From Stenogyne calaminthoides (taxonomy: Eukaryota > Streptophyta > Magnoliopsida > Lamiales > Lamiaceae), in contig JBBCBC010000012.1 of the NCBI GenBank assembly GCA_037126765.1, forward strand, positions 3,100,001-3,164,000: 64,000 nt of DNA, given 5' to 3'. Every line of letters starts with the position of its first letter. The first letter of the stretch is position 1. Under the pieces are notes generated by a model. It was not told where the DNA came from. It saw nothing but the letters and a program-made list of their open reading frames with translations, and searched no databases. The translations under genes were made by a program, and so were the position numbers. Below, one piece after another: positions 21,761 to 34,377 of this stretch.

Positions 21761-22372
21761 TATTGGTTAGGGGAGTTAGTTTTTTAATGAGAAGAGAACG
21801 GTAGTCTTTTAAGATTGGAGATTGTGATTGGATTTTGTTGTGTGGTGTGGGGGTGAGGGTAGAGCTTAGTGGGTAGTGGGACCCACTTTTTCCAATTTCA
21901 ATTTATTCTACCACTTGTAAAAGGGGGTTTATGTCTTAAAATTAATAATGGATAGAATAAATTTTTTATAATTGAAAGTGGATAAAATAAATTGTTCAAT
22001 GTTGAAAGTGAGAATTTGACACAATTTTCATATTTGGGATTGGAATAAACACATTTAAATTAGGGTTAATAACAAATTAGAACCTGTACTATTGCAACAT
22101 GTACTATTTTTCTTAACAAAATGCTACCTGCACTAATAAAAACGGCCAATAACCCCCGACTTATGTGTTTCTATATCTTTCTATTGAATTTCTTCAATTT
22201 GATGTTTGTTAAAATACTATTTGACATCAATCACTTTTTAATAGTACATGTTGCATTTTGTTAAAAAAAAAAGTGCAGATTGCAATTTATAAAAAATACA
22301 ATATTACAAATTGCAATTTGTAATTAATCCTTTAAATTATATGGTGAAAAAGGAAAAAATCAAATTGCTCAA

Positions 22373-22385
22373 TTAATATATATGC
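22373..22385 (+). promoter_or_regulatory. TATA box of oxidoreductase 1
   Basis: TTAATATATATGC lies 45 bp before the ATG, the only strong TATA close to the start. It is preserved in unit 2 at 30698-30710. It implies a 5' leader of about 20 nt. Confidence 0.55.
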
Positions 22386-22429
22386 ACCTACTCGATCCAC
22401 TAAACTAATCCCACCACCACAAACCAAAG

Positions 22430-25400
22430 ATGACCACCGAGCCTCCGTCACCGGTGCGTTTTGGAATCCTGGGGTGCGCAGAAATAGCACGGAAAGTGTC
22501 ACGTGCCATGCTCATGTCCCCCAACTCCACCATAGTGGCCATCGGGAGCCGCTCGCTGGAGAAAGCCACCGCCTTCGCCAAGAACAACGGCTTCCCAGCC
22601 GCCGCCAAGCCGTACGGCTCCTACGACGCCGTTTTAGACGACCCCAACGTGGACGCCGTTTACGTGCCGCTCCCCACGAGCCTCCACCTGCACTGGGTCG
22701 TATCGGCGGCTCGAAAGAGGAAGCACGTGCTCGTTGATAAGCCGGTGGCGCTGAGCGTAGCCGAGCTGGATTTAATGCTGGCGGCTTGCGAATCCAGTGG
22801 GGTGCAGTTCATGGATGCTACCATGTGGATGCACCACCCGCGTACGGCCCACATGAAGGCGTTTCTTTCCGATGAGCCGCGCTTTGGACGTCTCAAGGCG
22901 GTATGATATCTTTTGCGCATTTATTATCGCCACTTTTTTTTTTTTTGGTCTTATTATTTTTTGCGTTTTGTTCTGTTTTTCGATTTTGATTCATGTATGT
23001 TACAGGTTGAAAATTAAAACTTAAAAGTCGATAGGATCTTAAAGTCGAAAGTAGTTAAGTTAGAAGACTAAAATATAAATTTAAAAGTGAATAGGACTAA
23101 TGTTGGGAAAATATTTTAAACGAATTAATTTTATATCTCTCTATAAATTCGGACTTTTGAATGAAATAAAATTATTCTATGATATTAGAATCTTCTATAT
23201 CTCTTTATAAGTTAGGACTTGTAAATGAGAACTAATTAGTAAAATTAAAGGACGAAAAAATTATTTTTCCAATTTTTTAATTTGCAATTTTAGTTGTTTA
23301 TGGTTTACTCATGGACGGATCTATGTGCATGATGCACTAGGCTCCAGCCCAGTGCAATTTTTTGTGAATTCCATATTATTATGCATGTATTATGTATAAT
23401 TATTTTGATTTTTTTATTTTTTAATTGAGACTGCAATCTCTTGAGAATTCCATATTATTATGCATGTATTATGTATAATTATTTTGAATCTTTTATTTTT
23501 TAATTTAGACCTACTTAGTTCAATTTAAATAGAAGTCAATTATATATACTTAAAATTAAATTGGAAGTTCAAGATTTATCCAGTTTATTTCATCAAAAGT
23601 AAATCAACTTGACAAAAATTCATATAGACATGGTCAAATTAGCTAAAATTAACATCCACTCCACCCAAAATGTTAAAAAGTCATTAACGCCCAAATTATA
23701 TTCCATCTCACCGTGCAGATCTGCCTACGCAAGTTTTTCAAGATCAATCATCTATTTAACACAAAAGTTTCAAATCATATCATTTAAAAAAAATGTATGT
23801 ATCATTTCTGATCAATTTATTTTACAAATTAAATTAATTAAGATAAAAATTGTATGATGAGATATCATACATGAGATGAGTGACAATTAAACAAATCAAC
23901 ACTCATTCCTTCTAAAGTGTTGACGAGTTAGTTATCGCTTAAATTACGTTCCGCCTCACGAAGTTGCCTCTTAAATTTTATATGATTTTATGTTGATGTG
24001 CCATGACTTTAAATGTCTATTTTTTCTCCATATTGAATTACATCCTTAGATAAAATAATACATGTATAATAATATTTTTTATATATAAATTTATAATAAA
24101 TAAATTATCTTGTTTAGCCCACCCCACCATTCTTCTCCTAGGTTTGGTTTGAGCCAACCATGTCTTTTTTTTTTTATTTAAATTGCAATACAAAATTTTA
24201 TTTGTGTGAATCCGAATTTATTCTAATTTTAATTTTTTTTATGTACACATACTATTTAGAAAATAATAATAATATTTATGCATTATAGTGATAGAGTATT
24301 CTTGAGTTGACATAATATTTACTCAATTGGCAAATATATGTTCCGGGAAAATTATATGCTTCTCGTCTATCAATCTTATTATTGAAATTTTGTATTAATA
24401 ATTAAAATGATAAATGATTTTTTTGGGGAGTGATGATGGCGAGAGGCTTATCTATCATACCACTCCTTAAAAATTATTTTATCATTTCAATTACTAATAC
24501 AAAACTCGTCATTTCAAAAAAACGCAAAAAATTAATCGCAGATAAGACGGTGATGATGAAGGAGATACTTTGGTTGCTCTATAAATATTGAGTTAGGTTA
24601 TTAGGTATACATCCTATAATTTTATAGCAACATTTAAGGTAAAATCGAACTAAGCGTACAAAATATACATAACATGTTAAAATGCATGTGTTGGAACTTG
24701 GAATGATATTAATTTAATTGGTTCTGACTCAGCCATTTGTTTGAAAATGATACAAACAATCGTATGGATGTCAATAAATTGTTTTTAGATAGCGACTCAT
24801 CCTTCAAATAATTTATTTATAAAAAGGACTCATGGGCTCCACGTCGTAGATTTCTGAAACTTTATATCAAGAAAATTCTAGGCCAGATCTAAATCAATCC
24901 TTAGGAAAGTGACCATATATATTTTTCTTTTTTGAAAGTGGACCATATATTCATACTGGTCTTCTACATAATTACTAATTTATTCAGATCCAAATAGAAA
25001 TTGTCTAACGAGTTTTCAATTTGTTTACTTTAATTTGCACGGTGCATATAAGACTTGTACATTTAAAAGTATATAGGGCCACAAATTCGAAAGTGTGTAA
25101 ATTACTGGACGAAAATTAAAATTTAAAAGTCAAACGAACCAAAATAAAAAAGTGGGCTTGAATTTATTTTTTGCTTGTTCCTTCGCGATAGATGTAATAT
25201 CTTTACGTGTTAAAATGATCCAGACGATTCGATAAATCGTTTACATTCACAGGTACACAGCATTTTCTCATACAACAACGGCGACGATTTCCTCAAAAAC
25301 GACATCCGCGTCAAGCCCGATCTCGACGCGCTCGGCGCGTTAGGCGACTCGGGATGGTACATAAAGAATTTCAACTTACCTAAAAGTCCAAAAAACTTAT

Positions 25401-25983
25401 ATAAAAGTGTGAAATTAATTATTTTGTTTATATTATTTCCCTGTCTGATAGGTACTGCATTCGAGCCATCCTCTGGTCCGTCGACTACAAACTCCCGACA
25501 ACCGTAACCGCCTTAAAGAATGCCGAGTTTAACGAAGCCGGCGTCAACCTAACCGCCTCCGCTTCTCTCCACTTTGATGGCGGCATCATTGGGACTTTCT
25601 ACTGCTCCTTCCTCTCCAATCTAACAATGGAGATCAGCCTGCTCGGTTCCAACGGCTTCCTTCGCGTCCACGACTTTGTGATACCGTTTCAGGAGGACGT
25701 GGGGCCATTCTACGTTAACGCAAATACCAAATTTTCCCATATGTCGATCGGGATCGAGCCCATGACCGTCGAGCACGCCGTTAAGACGGAGCTCCCTCAG
25801 GAAGCCGTAATGGTGACAGAGTTTTCGACATTGGTGAAAAGGATAACGGAGGGTGGGTTTGGAGCTGAGAAGAAGTGGGGGAGTATAAGTAGGAAGACTC
25901 AAGTGGTGGTTGATGCTGTGAAGGCCTCCATTGAAAAGGGGTATAAGCCCGTTGAGGTTCAAACATATAATTTGCTGCACTGA
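22430..25983 (+). CDS. Gfo/Idh/MocA-family oxidoreductase, copy 1
   Basis: Three exons, 22430-22900, 25253-25356 and 25452-25983, join in frame to 368 aa ending N-L-L-H. All introns are GT-AG: GTATGA/CACAG and GTACAT/GATAG. This resembles the plant group of uncharacterised oxidoreductases typified by At4g09670, soluble NAD(P)-dependent enzymes of unknown substrate related to dihydrodiol dehydrogenases. Residues 10-130 form the Rossmann fold, with G12-I-L-G15-C-A17 for the dinucleotide. D103-K104-P105 is the family's (E/D)KP motif, M-W-M-H-H-P-R-T is at 132-139, and G188-D-S-G-W-Y-C194 spans the exon 2/3 junction in the catalytic C-terminal domain. The 2.35-kb intron 1 holds a hAT element and a MITE. 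The length is normal for the family and I see no damage. The family call is secure; substrate and pathway are unknown. Confidence 0.93.
23310..24140. mobile_element. hAT-like element in intron 1 (unit 1), right end eroded
   Basis: It is the counterpart of the intact copy at 31637-32501. The left end CATGGACGGATCTATG follows GGTTTACT at 23302-23309. The right terminal repeat (GATCCGTCCCTG) is lost here, leaving CTCCTAGGTTTGG. It contains a tandem duplication of about 85 bp (GAATTCCATATTATTATGC, near 23367 and 23452). Confidence 0.65.
24356..24564. mobile_element. Stowaway-type MITE in intron 1 (unit 1), degraded
   Basis: The right part GTGATGATGAAGGAG and left part CTCGTCTATCAATCTTAT correspond to the better-preserved copy at 32718-32957. 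Terminal bases have been lost. Confidence 0.55.
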
Positions 25984-26099
25984 AACATGCAATGTTTAGT
26001 GGCAATTAAAAATAAATAGCATGTTTTAATAAAATAAATTATATATTTTAAATATATATTTTTAATTGCACGATGCACAATTATACATATAAGACTTTG

Positions 26100-26135
<36 letters not shown>

Positions 26136-26593
26136 GAGTGATGCTTGTATGCACCAATTACACAAGGTCCAATTAGTGCAATTTGATTCAATTTTAATTC
26201 GGATGAACCATGAACCCTAAACCCTAAACCTAAACTTTAAACCATGAATTATTCGGGTCGGGTGAACAATGAACTACTTAGGCTGGGTTCGTGTCGGGCC
26301 GGGTAAAAAAAACTGAAAAATCTGAAGAAAAAAAAACCAAAAAATAAAAAATAAAAAATTACACCAATTTTAAATTGGTGCAAAGGATGCACACAAGTAT
26401 TTGCCTATATAAATATATTTTTTGTAGCCTTCAAAAGCTTCCGTCCTATGTGAATTTTTTGTGATTGATCAAGTGTCATGAAGCCATAAATTCTGCCTCA
26501 CGCAGCGAATGATTATTTAAACATGTTAATTCTTGATCGTGCAATATATTGCAATATACTATTGAGTAAAATTAACTAATACTTCGTGAATTT
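25984..26593. other. Downstream region of oxidoreductase 1
   Basis: This is AT-rich 3' flank with a TA microsatellite (26101-26131) and a fold-back relative at about 26150-26400 containing CCATGAACCCTAAACCC and GGGTCGGGTGAAC. The last ten bases are the duplication junction. No gene. Confidence 0.6.
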
Positions 26594-28346
26594 GATGCGA
26601 TTTAGTGCCTTAGTACTTATATGGTCGTCTTATTTGGATGCGACTTATTACCTTGACACTTGTATGGTCGTCTTATTTGGATGCGACTTAGTGCTTTAGC
26701 ACTTGTATGGTCGTCTTATTTGGATGCGATTTAGTGCCTTAATACTTATATGGTCGTCTTATTTGGATGAAACCTAATGCCTTAGCATTTTGTGTTTAGA
26801 AAATACACTATAATAACCGATCTCGTTAGAGGTCAGTAGACCTGCCCCCAATTTCTGATAACTAAAATCTAAGTGCATGACAAATTTGACTGAACTGAAC
26901 TTTGACAAAAAATCAACTTTCATTTCTAAATTTGAGGCGAACTATTTCATAAAATTTTAGACTACCAAACTACTGTTAATATTTCTTCAAATACATTGCA
27001 TTCCAAGGTGTTGAGCTGGGACTCGTCTGGGATTGGTTCCGCTGCTTTTTAGGTCATTTTCTTGATTTGGCTTTTTTTGTGTTCTTTGGTTCCTCGCTCT
27101 TCCATCCGATTGAGCAAGATCGATCAATTTTTCGCCTCGGTGCACGAAATTGGCGTAGGATGTCGGATAGTCTATATTCATTCCTCCACAAATCCTCCGA
27201 CAACTCCCATAACTTTAGTTTCGTCTTTGAGTGGCTCCCGTCCATGATCAATTTATCAACCCTTTCGATATATCGCCGGGTCGGTCTCATCTTTGAAATA
27301 TGACAACCTACGCCGTTTTCCACCTTGTGAGTCATGGTGGCGTGGTGGTCGAGGAAGAGTCAAGCGCCATTTCTTTCCACCGAGTATGGTGGCAAGGTGT
27401 TGTACCATCCGTGAGGTTGGTCGCCGAAATGAAGGAAACAACCGAAGAATATTGCCCCCCCCATTGAGTTCATAGGGGTTGTGAACTTCATGTATGGGGA
27501 TCGCTAAGATCTTGGATGGAGATCGTCATGACTTTTGGTTGAATCCCAATATCATTGTTTCGGTTAATGGAGATTCCAAGCAGAGTTGGGTTTCCATTTT
27601 TAACCGATCTTGAAGATCTTTGATGGTTTGAACTATTTTTGTTCAACATCAATTTGGTTTTTAACCTCTTATGGCGATGAATTTTTTCATTAATTATGAA
27701 GGGGTTCAATTTCTTCTTCCCATTTCGATCTTTAGGCGATCCTCTTTGTCTTTTGATCAAGAAAAAGTGATCCTTAAATTTCTCTGGAATCAAGCGTTGG
27801 AAAACCCGACTTTGTTCGGGTCAGAACCCGCAGAGTCATCATTCCTTTCAGGTCGAATCTTTCATATGACCAACTCTTTTTGAACGAGCCATGTGAGAGT
27901 TCTCCTCTTAGCTTTCTCGCTTTGGGCCTTCGACTTCTTTTACGCTTGCCCTTGGCCTTAGCTTGTCGAAAATTTTTCCAGTTCGGGCGCAGATCATTTG
28001 TGATCTCGCGCCTCAACTCCTCTTTCGTAAGAAGACCGCCATGTCCTCCCAAATCTCTTGAGGAGTGTTGATTTTTCTAGCTTTTGGAGAACACCAAGTC
28101 GTGCCCCCAACTCTTGATTACCCGCTTGGCCCGGCAAACCACCTACCACGGACTTCAGATTCGGATTTGACTCTCCTGGATTTGACTTTTGACAGAAAAC
28201 TTGCTTGAGACATCTTTGGTTGAGTTTCTGGAAAAGTGTTTGAATGTTTGAAGATTCAAAGAAAAACCTTTGAAGATTGGTGGGAATACTCCAATGAGAA
28301 CACCGAAAAATCGGTTTAGTTCTTAAAGAAAGATTCCTTCTAAATT
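26594..28346 (-). pseudogene. Tat-type gag and 3' repeat remnant (unit 2)
   Basis: It is collinear with 18174-20036. The repeat array is at 26594-26775, gag traces at about 27250-27600 and the leader up to 28346. Relative to unit 1 it carries many deletions of 5-30 bp (for example around 27180, 27290 and 27430), so the gag frame is gone. The PBS core GGCGCC is replaced by TAAAT. Confidence 0.7.
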
Positions 28347-29229
28347 TGTTGTATACCAAAATTTACTTTAAATATTGAATGTGGCTATGTGGATTGGTAT
28401 AACAAACAAGTATTAGTGGAGAAACGAGTGTGATTAATGAAGAACAAATTGAATGTTCTTCATTGTATGAAATGATAAATGTTAAAATCTAAGTGTTAGA
28501 TGTGATAAATAAATGCGATTCGGCCTCTTTTGTTGGCTGATAAAGCCGTTGTATTGAATGTTAAAATTTTGTGACCTTTAATGAGTCCTAATTTCTAGTA
28601 TTTATACTACAAGTGTTCTAGTTGGTCTTTCGCGTCGAGGAGAGTTTGACCCAAAGATTGAATGTTTTCCCACTAAGTTGGGACTCTAAGAACCTATTAC
28701 ATCAAGCTAAACACGCCTCCATCTCCGGGTTGCGGGTTGCAGATGGTTCATGGAGATTTGTGCCTATTCTTTCCTCTTTGAGTCCGCGGCTATAGGACCA
28801 ACCATATCTTTAGAGTCTTCTCGGCCATTTGGGGGAGATTCTCTGATGTTGGTTGAGGCTGGAGGTTTACGTGTTTGTTTAGCCAAAATCAGGTCTTGGT
28901 AAGTGGGAAACCTTTGAATTAAATATCTCTATCTTTACCTTGATCACGATCTCATAAAATTGAGTAAGACAACTTTGTTGTCTTACGAAGTAAAGGCGAT
29001 TAAGTGGGCCAGTCGCCCGTAGGGCGAAGTAACGGGCACGATTAGCGACAACTTGGTCCCCATCTTTGGACTCCAGTAATGTGAGAGGCCTCTGGATCTT
29101 TTCGCCTCATGACATATCTCATTTTTAATAATAGGCAACATCGGTTAGTGGGCCCATTTTTTTGCCATGACAACTTGCCCCATATCTCATTTTTAATAGA
29201 GGTTAAAGCCCTCCATTTGTTTAATGACA
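28347..29229 (-). mobile_element. 5' LTR of the Tat-type derivative (unit 2)
   Basis: It is bounded by TGTTGTATACC and TTAATGACA as in unit 1, 883 bp here against 943 bp. Short losses and rearrangements cluster at 28620-29220. Confidence 0.7.
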
Positions 29230-29807
29230 TAAGGATCGTTTAATTAAGACACAACAAGTTTTTTAATATATATACACACATATACTTGATACTTACCCAT
29301 ATCATACTTTTATTCTCCTTTGTTTCCCCCAGGCCCCATCAGTATATTTCCTAAGCTTGGCCCTTCTTGCATGATGTCTCTTTTATGATCTTGTTTGCTA
29401 GTGCATTCTTCATATAATAATAATAAGTATATGCATTAGACACTCATTTGGTAGCTACTAATAATTATATATTAAAATTAGGTAAATGTAATCATTTGTA
29501 CCTGCTCGAGTGTTGAAGTTGAAGATAAATTGTTGAAAACATCTTTGAATACAATGTTTGAAGACCTCTTTGTGTACCTAATTCATCCTTTTCATCACTA
29601 GAAATAAAGCTGATTTAGCTTGAGCAAATTAAATTATATTTAGTACACTTTGCAAGTTTGCATTTATTTATAAATATTGCTGTTGGGTAGTCTTTATGGT
29701 AAGGGAGAAATTTCATAATGCCCACTTCCACTTTTTTTTTTTTTTTTTAAAGAGGGAGAGAGGGAGTCGGTTAGTATTAAATTTGATTTGGTGAGTATTA
29801 AATTATA

Positions 29808-30004
29808 CTTCCTTCATCCCAGAAGACTTAGCACATTTTTCTTTTTGGTCTGTTCTATAAGATTTTGCACGCCAAAAAATAGATACTTATTATCCTTACA
29901 ATACACACTTATTACATCCATACACATTTACTACCCCCATAAAATAATTTTTCTTAATCTATGCACCGAAAAGTTGGCACAGAGTCTTTCGGGGACGGAG
30001 GGAG
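29808..30004. mobile_element. Stowaway MITE upstream of oxidoreductase 2
   Basis: It is flanked by TA. The ends CTTCCTTCATCCCAGAAG and CTTTCGGGGACGGAGGGAG are closer to the Stowaway consensus than in unit 1. Confidence 0.8.
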
Positions 30005-30697
30005 TATTGGTTAGGGGAGTTAGTTTTTTAATGAGAAGAGAACGGTAGTCTTTTAAGATTGGAGATTGTGATTGGATTTTGTTGTGTGGTGTGGGGGCGA
30101 GGGTAGAGCTTAGTGGGTAGTGGGACCCACTTTTTTCAATTTAAATTTATTTTACCCACTTGTAAAAAATGTGTTTATGTCTCAAAATTAAGAATGGATA
30201 GAATAAATTTTTTATAATTGAAAGTGGGTAAAATAAATTGTTCAATGTTGAAAGTGGAAATTTAACACAATTTTCATATTTGGGATTGGAATAAACACAT
30301 TTAAATTAGAGTTAATAACAAATTGGAACCTGTACTATTGCAACATGTACTATTTTTCTTAATAAAATGCTACCTGTACTAATAAAAACGGACAATAACC
30401 CCGACTTATGTTTTTCTATATTTTTCTATTGAATTTCTTCAATTTGATGTTTGTTAAAATACTTTTTGGCATTGTGGTGTATGCAACATATCATTTGTAA
30501 CTATATTTAGTCGGAGAGTTTCACAAAAAATGAGTCTCGCCCGGTTGGAATCGATCACTTTTTAATAGTACATGTTGCATTTTGTTAAAAAACAATAGTG
30601 TAGATTGCAATTTATAAAAAATACAATATTATAAATTGCAATTTGTAATTAACCCTTTAAATTATATGGTGAAAAAGGAAATAATCCAATTGCTCAA

Positions 30698-30710
30698 TTA
30701 ATATATATGC
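30698..30710 (+). promoter_or_regulatory. TATA box of oxidoreductase 2
   Basis: TTAATATATATGC lies 45 bp before the ATG, identical to unit 1. About 150 bp further upstream (30470-30553) unit 2 has about 80 bp that unit 1 lacks. Confidence 0.55.
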
Positions 30711-30754
30711 ACCTACTCGATCCACTAAACTAATCCCACCACCACAAACCAAAG

Positions 30755-33700
30755 ATGACCACCGAGCCTCCGTCACCGGTGCGTTTTGGAATCCTGGGGT
30801 GCGCAAAAATAGCACGGAAAGTGTCACGTGCCATGCTCATGTCCCCCAACTCCACCATAGTGGCCATCGGGAGCCGCTCGCTGGAGAAAGCCACCGCCTT
30901 CGCCAAGAACAACGGCTTCCCAGCCGCCGCCAAGCCGTACGGCTCCTACGACGCCGTTTTAGACGACCCCAACGTGGACGCCGTTTACGTGCCGCTCCCC
31001 ACGAGCCTCCACCTGCACTGGGTCGTATCGGCGGCTCGAAAGAGGAAGCACGTGCTCGTTGATAAGCCGGTGGCGCTGAGCGTAGCCGAGCTGGATTTAA
31101 TGCTGGCGGCTTGCGAATCCAGTGCGGTGCAGTTCATGGATGCTACCATGTGGATGCACCACCCGCGTACGGCCCACATGAAGGCGTTTCTTTCCGATGA
31201 GCCGCGCTTTGGACGTCTCAAGGCGGTATGATATCTTTTGCTCATTCATTATCGCCACTTTTTTTTTTTTTTTGGTCTTATTATTTTTTGCGTTTTGTTC
31301 TGTTTTTCGATTTTGATTCATGTATGTTACAGGTTGAAAATTAAAACTTAAAAGTCGATAGGATCTTAAAGTCGAAAGTAGTTAAGTTAGAAGATTAAAA
31401 TATAAATTTAAAAGTGAATAGGACTAATGTTGGGAAAATATTTTAAACGAATTAATTTTATATCTCTCTATAAATTCGGACTTTTGAATGAAATAAAGTT
31501 ATTCTATGATATTAGAATCTTCTATATCTCTTTATAAGTTAGGACTTGTAAATGAGAACTAATTAGTAAAATTAAAGGACGAAAAAATTATTTTTTCAAT
31601 TTTTTAATTTGCAATTTTAGTTGTTTATGGTTTACTCATGGACGGATCTATGTGCATGATGCACTAGGCTCCAGCCCAGTGCAATTTTTTGTGAATTCCA
31701 TATTATTATGCATGTATTATGTATAATTATTTTGAATTTTTTATTTTTTAATTGAGACCTACTTGGGCATGCAATCTCTTGAGAATTCCATATTATTATG
31801 CATGTATTATGTATAATTATTTTGAATCTTTTATTTTTTAATTTAGACCTACTTAGTTCAATTTAAATAGAAGTCAATTATATATACTTAAAATTAAATT
31901 TGAAGTTCAAGATTTATCCAGTTTATTTCATCAAAAGTAAATCAACTTGACAAAAATTCATATGAGACAGTTTTATACATAAGAAGGGATACAAATTAGC
32001 TAAAATTAACATTCACTCCACCCAAAATGTTAAAACGTCAATGCCCAAATTATATTTCATCTCACCGTGAGACCGTCTCATGCAAGTGTGCATCAATCAT
32101 CTATTTAACACAAAAGTTTCAAATCATATCATTTAAAAAAAATGTATGTATCATTTCTGATCAATTTATTTTACAAATTAAATTAATTAAGATAAAAATT
32201 CGTATGAGACAGTCTCATACATGAGATGAGGTACAAATTAGCACAAATCAACACTCATTCCTTCTAAAGTGTTGACGAGTTATTGCCCAAATTATGTTCC
32301 GTCTCACGTAAGTGTGCCTCTTAAATTTTATATGATTTTATGTTGATGTGCCATGACTTTAAATGTCTATTTTTTCTCCATATTGAATTACATCCTTAGA
32401 TAAAATAATACATGTATAATAATATTTTTTATATATAAATTTATAATAAATAAATTATCTTGTTTAGCCCACCCCACCATTGATTCCTAGATCCGTCCCT
32501 GGGTTTACTGGTTTGAGCCAACCATGTCTTTTTCTTATTTAAATTGCAATACAAAATTTTATTTGTGTGAATCCGAATTTATTCTAATTTTAATTTTTTT
32601 TATGTACACATACTATTTAGAAAATAATAATAATATTTATGCATTATAGTGATAGAGTATTCTTGAGTTGACATAAAATTTACTCAATTGGCAAATATAT
32701 GTTCAGGGAAAACTATACTGCCTCCGTCCATCAATCTTATGCACAGTTGACTTTTACACACATTTTTACAAGCGGGTTTTGTATTAATAATTAAAATGAT
32801 AAAGTGACTTTTAAGGAGGGGTATGATAGACTAGAGGCTTATCTATCATACCACTCCTTAAAAATTATTTTATTATTTCAATTACTAATACAAAACTCGC
32901 TCGCAAAAAAACGTGTAAAAATTAACTGTGGATAAGATTGGTGGACGGATGAAGGAGATACTTTGGTTGCTCTATAAATATTGAGTTAGGTTATTAGGTA
33001 TACATCCTATAATTTTATAGCAACATTTAAGGTAAAATCGACTAAGCGTACAAAATATACATAACATGTTAAAATGCATGTGTTGGAACTTGGAATGATA
33101 TTAATTTAATTGGTTCTGACTCAGCCATTTGTTTGAAAATGATACAAACAATCGTATGGATGTCAATAAATTGTTTTTAGATAGCGACTCATCCTTCAAA
33201 TAATTTATTTATAAAAAGGACTCATGGGCTCCACGTCGTAGATTTCTGAAACTTTATATCAAGAAAATTCTAGGCCAGATCTAAATCAATCCTTAGGAAA
33301 GTGACCATATATATTTTTCTTTTTTGAAAGTGGACCATATATTCATACTGGTCTTCTACATAATTACTAATTTATTCAGATCCAAATAGAAATTGTCTAA
33401 CGAGTTTTCAATTTGTTTACTTTAATTTGCACGGTGCATACGAGACTTGTACATTTAAAAGTATATAGGGCCACAAATTCGAAAGCGTGTAAATTATTGG
33501 ACGAAAATTAAAATTTAAAAGTCAAACGAACCAAAATAAAAAAGTGGGCTTGAATTTATTTTTTTTGCTTGTTCCTTCGCGATAAATGTAATATCTTTAC
33601 GTGTTAAAATGATCCAGACGATTCGATAAATCGTTTACATTCACAGGTACACAGCATTTTCTCATACAACAACGGCGACGATTTCCTCAAAAACGACATC

Positions 33701-34377
33701 CGCGTCAAGCCCGATCTCGACGCGCTCGGCGCGTTAGGCGACACGGGATGGTACAGAAAGAATTTCAACTTACCTAAAAGTCCAAAAAACTTATATAAAA
33801 GTGTGAAATTAATTATTTCGTTTATATTATTTCCCTGTCTGACAGGTACTGCATTCGAGCCATCCTCTGGTCCGTCGACTACAAACTCCCGACAACCGTA
33901 ACCGCCTTAAAGAATGCCGAGTTTAACGAAGCCGGCGTCAACCTAACCGCCTCCGCTTCTCTCCACTTTGATGACGGCGTCATTGGGACTTTCTACTGCT
34001 CCTTCCTCTCCAATCTAACAATGGAGATCAGCCTGCTCGGTTCCAACGGCTTCCTTCGCGTCCACGACTTTGTGATACCATTTCAGGAGGACGTGGGGCC
34101 ATTCTACGTTAACGCAAATACCAAATTTTCCCATATGTCGATCGGGATCGAGCCCATGACCGTCGAGCACGCCGTTAAGACGGAGCTCCCTCAGGAAGCC
34201 GTAATGGTGACAGAGTTTTCGACATTGGTGAAAAGGATAACGGAGGGTGGGTTTGGAGCTGAGAAGAAGTGGGGGAGTATAAGTAGGAAGACTCAAGTGG
34301 TGGTTGATGCTGTGAAGGCCTCCATTGAAAAGGGGTATAAGCCCGTTGAGGTTCAAACATATAATTTGCTGCACTGA
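30755..34377 (+). CDS. Gfo/Idh/MocA-family oxidoreductase, copy 2
   Basis: Exons 30755-31225, 33647-33750 and 33846-34377 give 368 aa, the same length as copy 1. By inspection the two proteins differ at five positions: E18K, G124A, S190T, G235D and I237V (copy 1 to copy 2). E18K lies directly after the G-x-x-G-x-A dinucleotide loop, S190T next to the conserved G-D-x-G-W-Y motif, and the other changes are mild or surface-like. All splice sites are intact (GTATGA, GTACAG donors; CACAG, GACAG acceptors). Intron 1 (about 2.4 kb) holds a complete hAT element and a Stowaway MITE. Both copies look functional. Whether both are expressed cannot be read from the sequence, but their proximal promoters are nearly the same. 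Confidence 0.93.
31637..32501. mobile_element. hAT-like non-autonomous element, intact ends
   Basis: It is 865 bp, flanked by a perfect 8-bp duplication GGTTTACT (31629-31636 and 32502-32509), the hallmark of hAT insertion. The terminal repeats are CATGGACGGATCTATG on the left and, reverse complemented, CAGGGACGGATCTAGG on the right. There is no transposase ORF. Two copies of the CATGAGACGG MITE family lie inside it (about 31960-32090 and 32200-32320). Confidence 0.85.
32718..32957. mobile_element. Stowaway MITE in intron 1 (unit 2)
   Basis: The left end CTGCCTCCGTCCATCAATC follows TA, and the right end GATTGGTGGACGGATGAAGGAG is followed by ATA. It is 240 bp with no ORF, and better preserved than its unit 1 partner. 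Confidence 0.75.

Larger units (their letters stand above)
18174..26583. repeat. Tandem segmental duplication, unit 1 (8.41 kb)
   Basis: It is a direct duplicate of 26594-34968. Unit 1 starts inside the Tat 3' repeat array and ends at AATTAACTAATACT (26583); ten bases (TCGTGAATTT) separate it from unit 2. Genic and intron sequence is almost identical between units, but the retroelement part (18174-20979 against 26594-29229) differs by many short deletions and replacements. Confidence 0.92.

Noticed and set aside
22405..22920. Minus-strand and frame-2 ORFs over oxidoreductase exon 1 (also 30730-31245)
   Set aside because: They are shadows of the GC-rich exon; the plus-strand frame carries the dinucleotide motif and joins correctly to exons 2 and 3.
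25621..26005. 123-codon minus-strand ORF opposite oxidoreductase exon 3 (also 34015-34386)
   Set aside because: It is antisense to a conserved exon, without its own motif or promoter.
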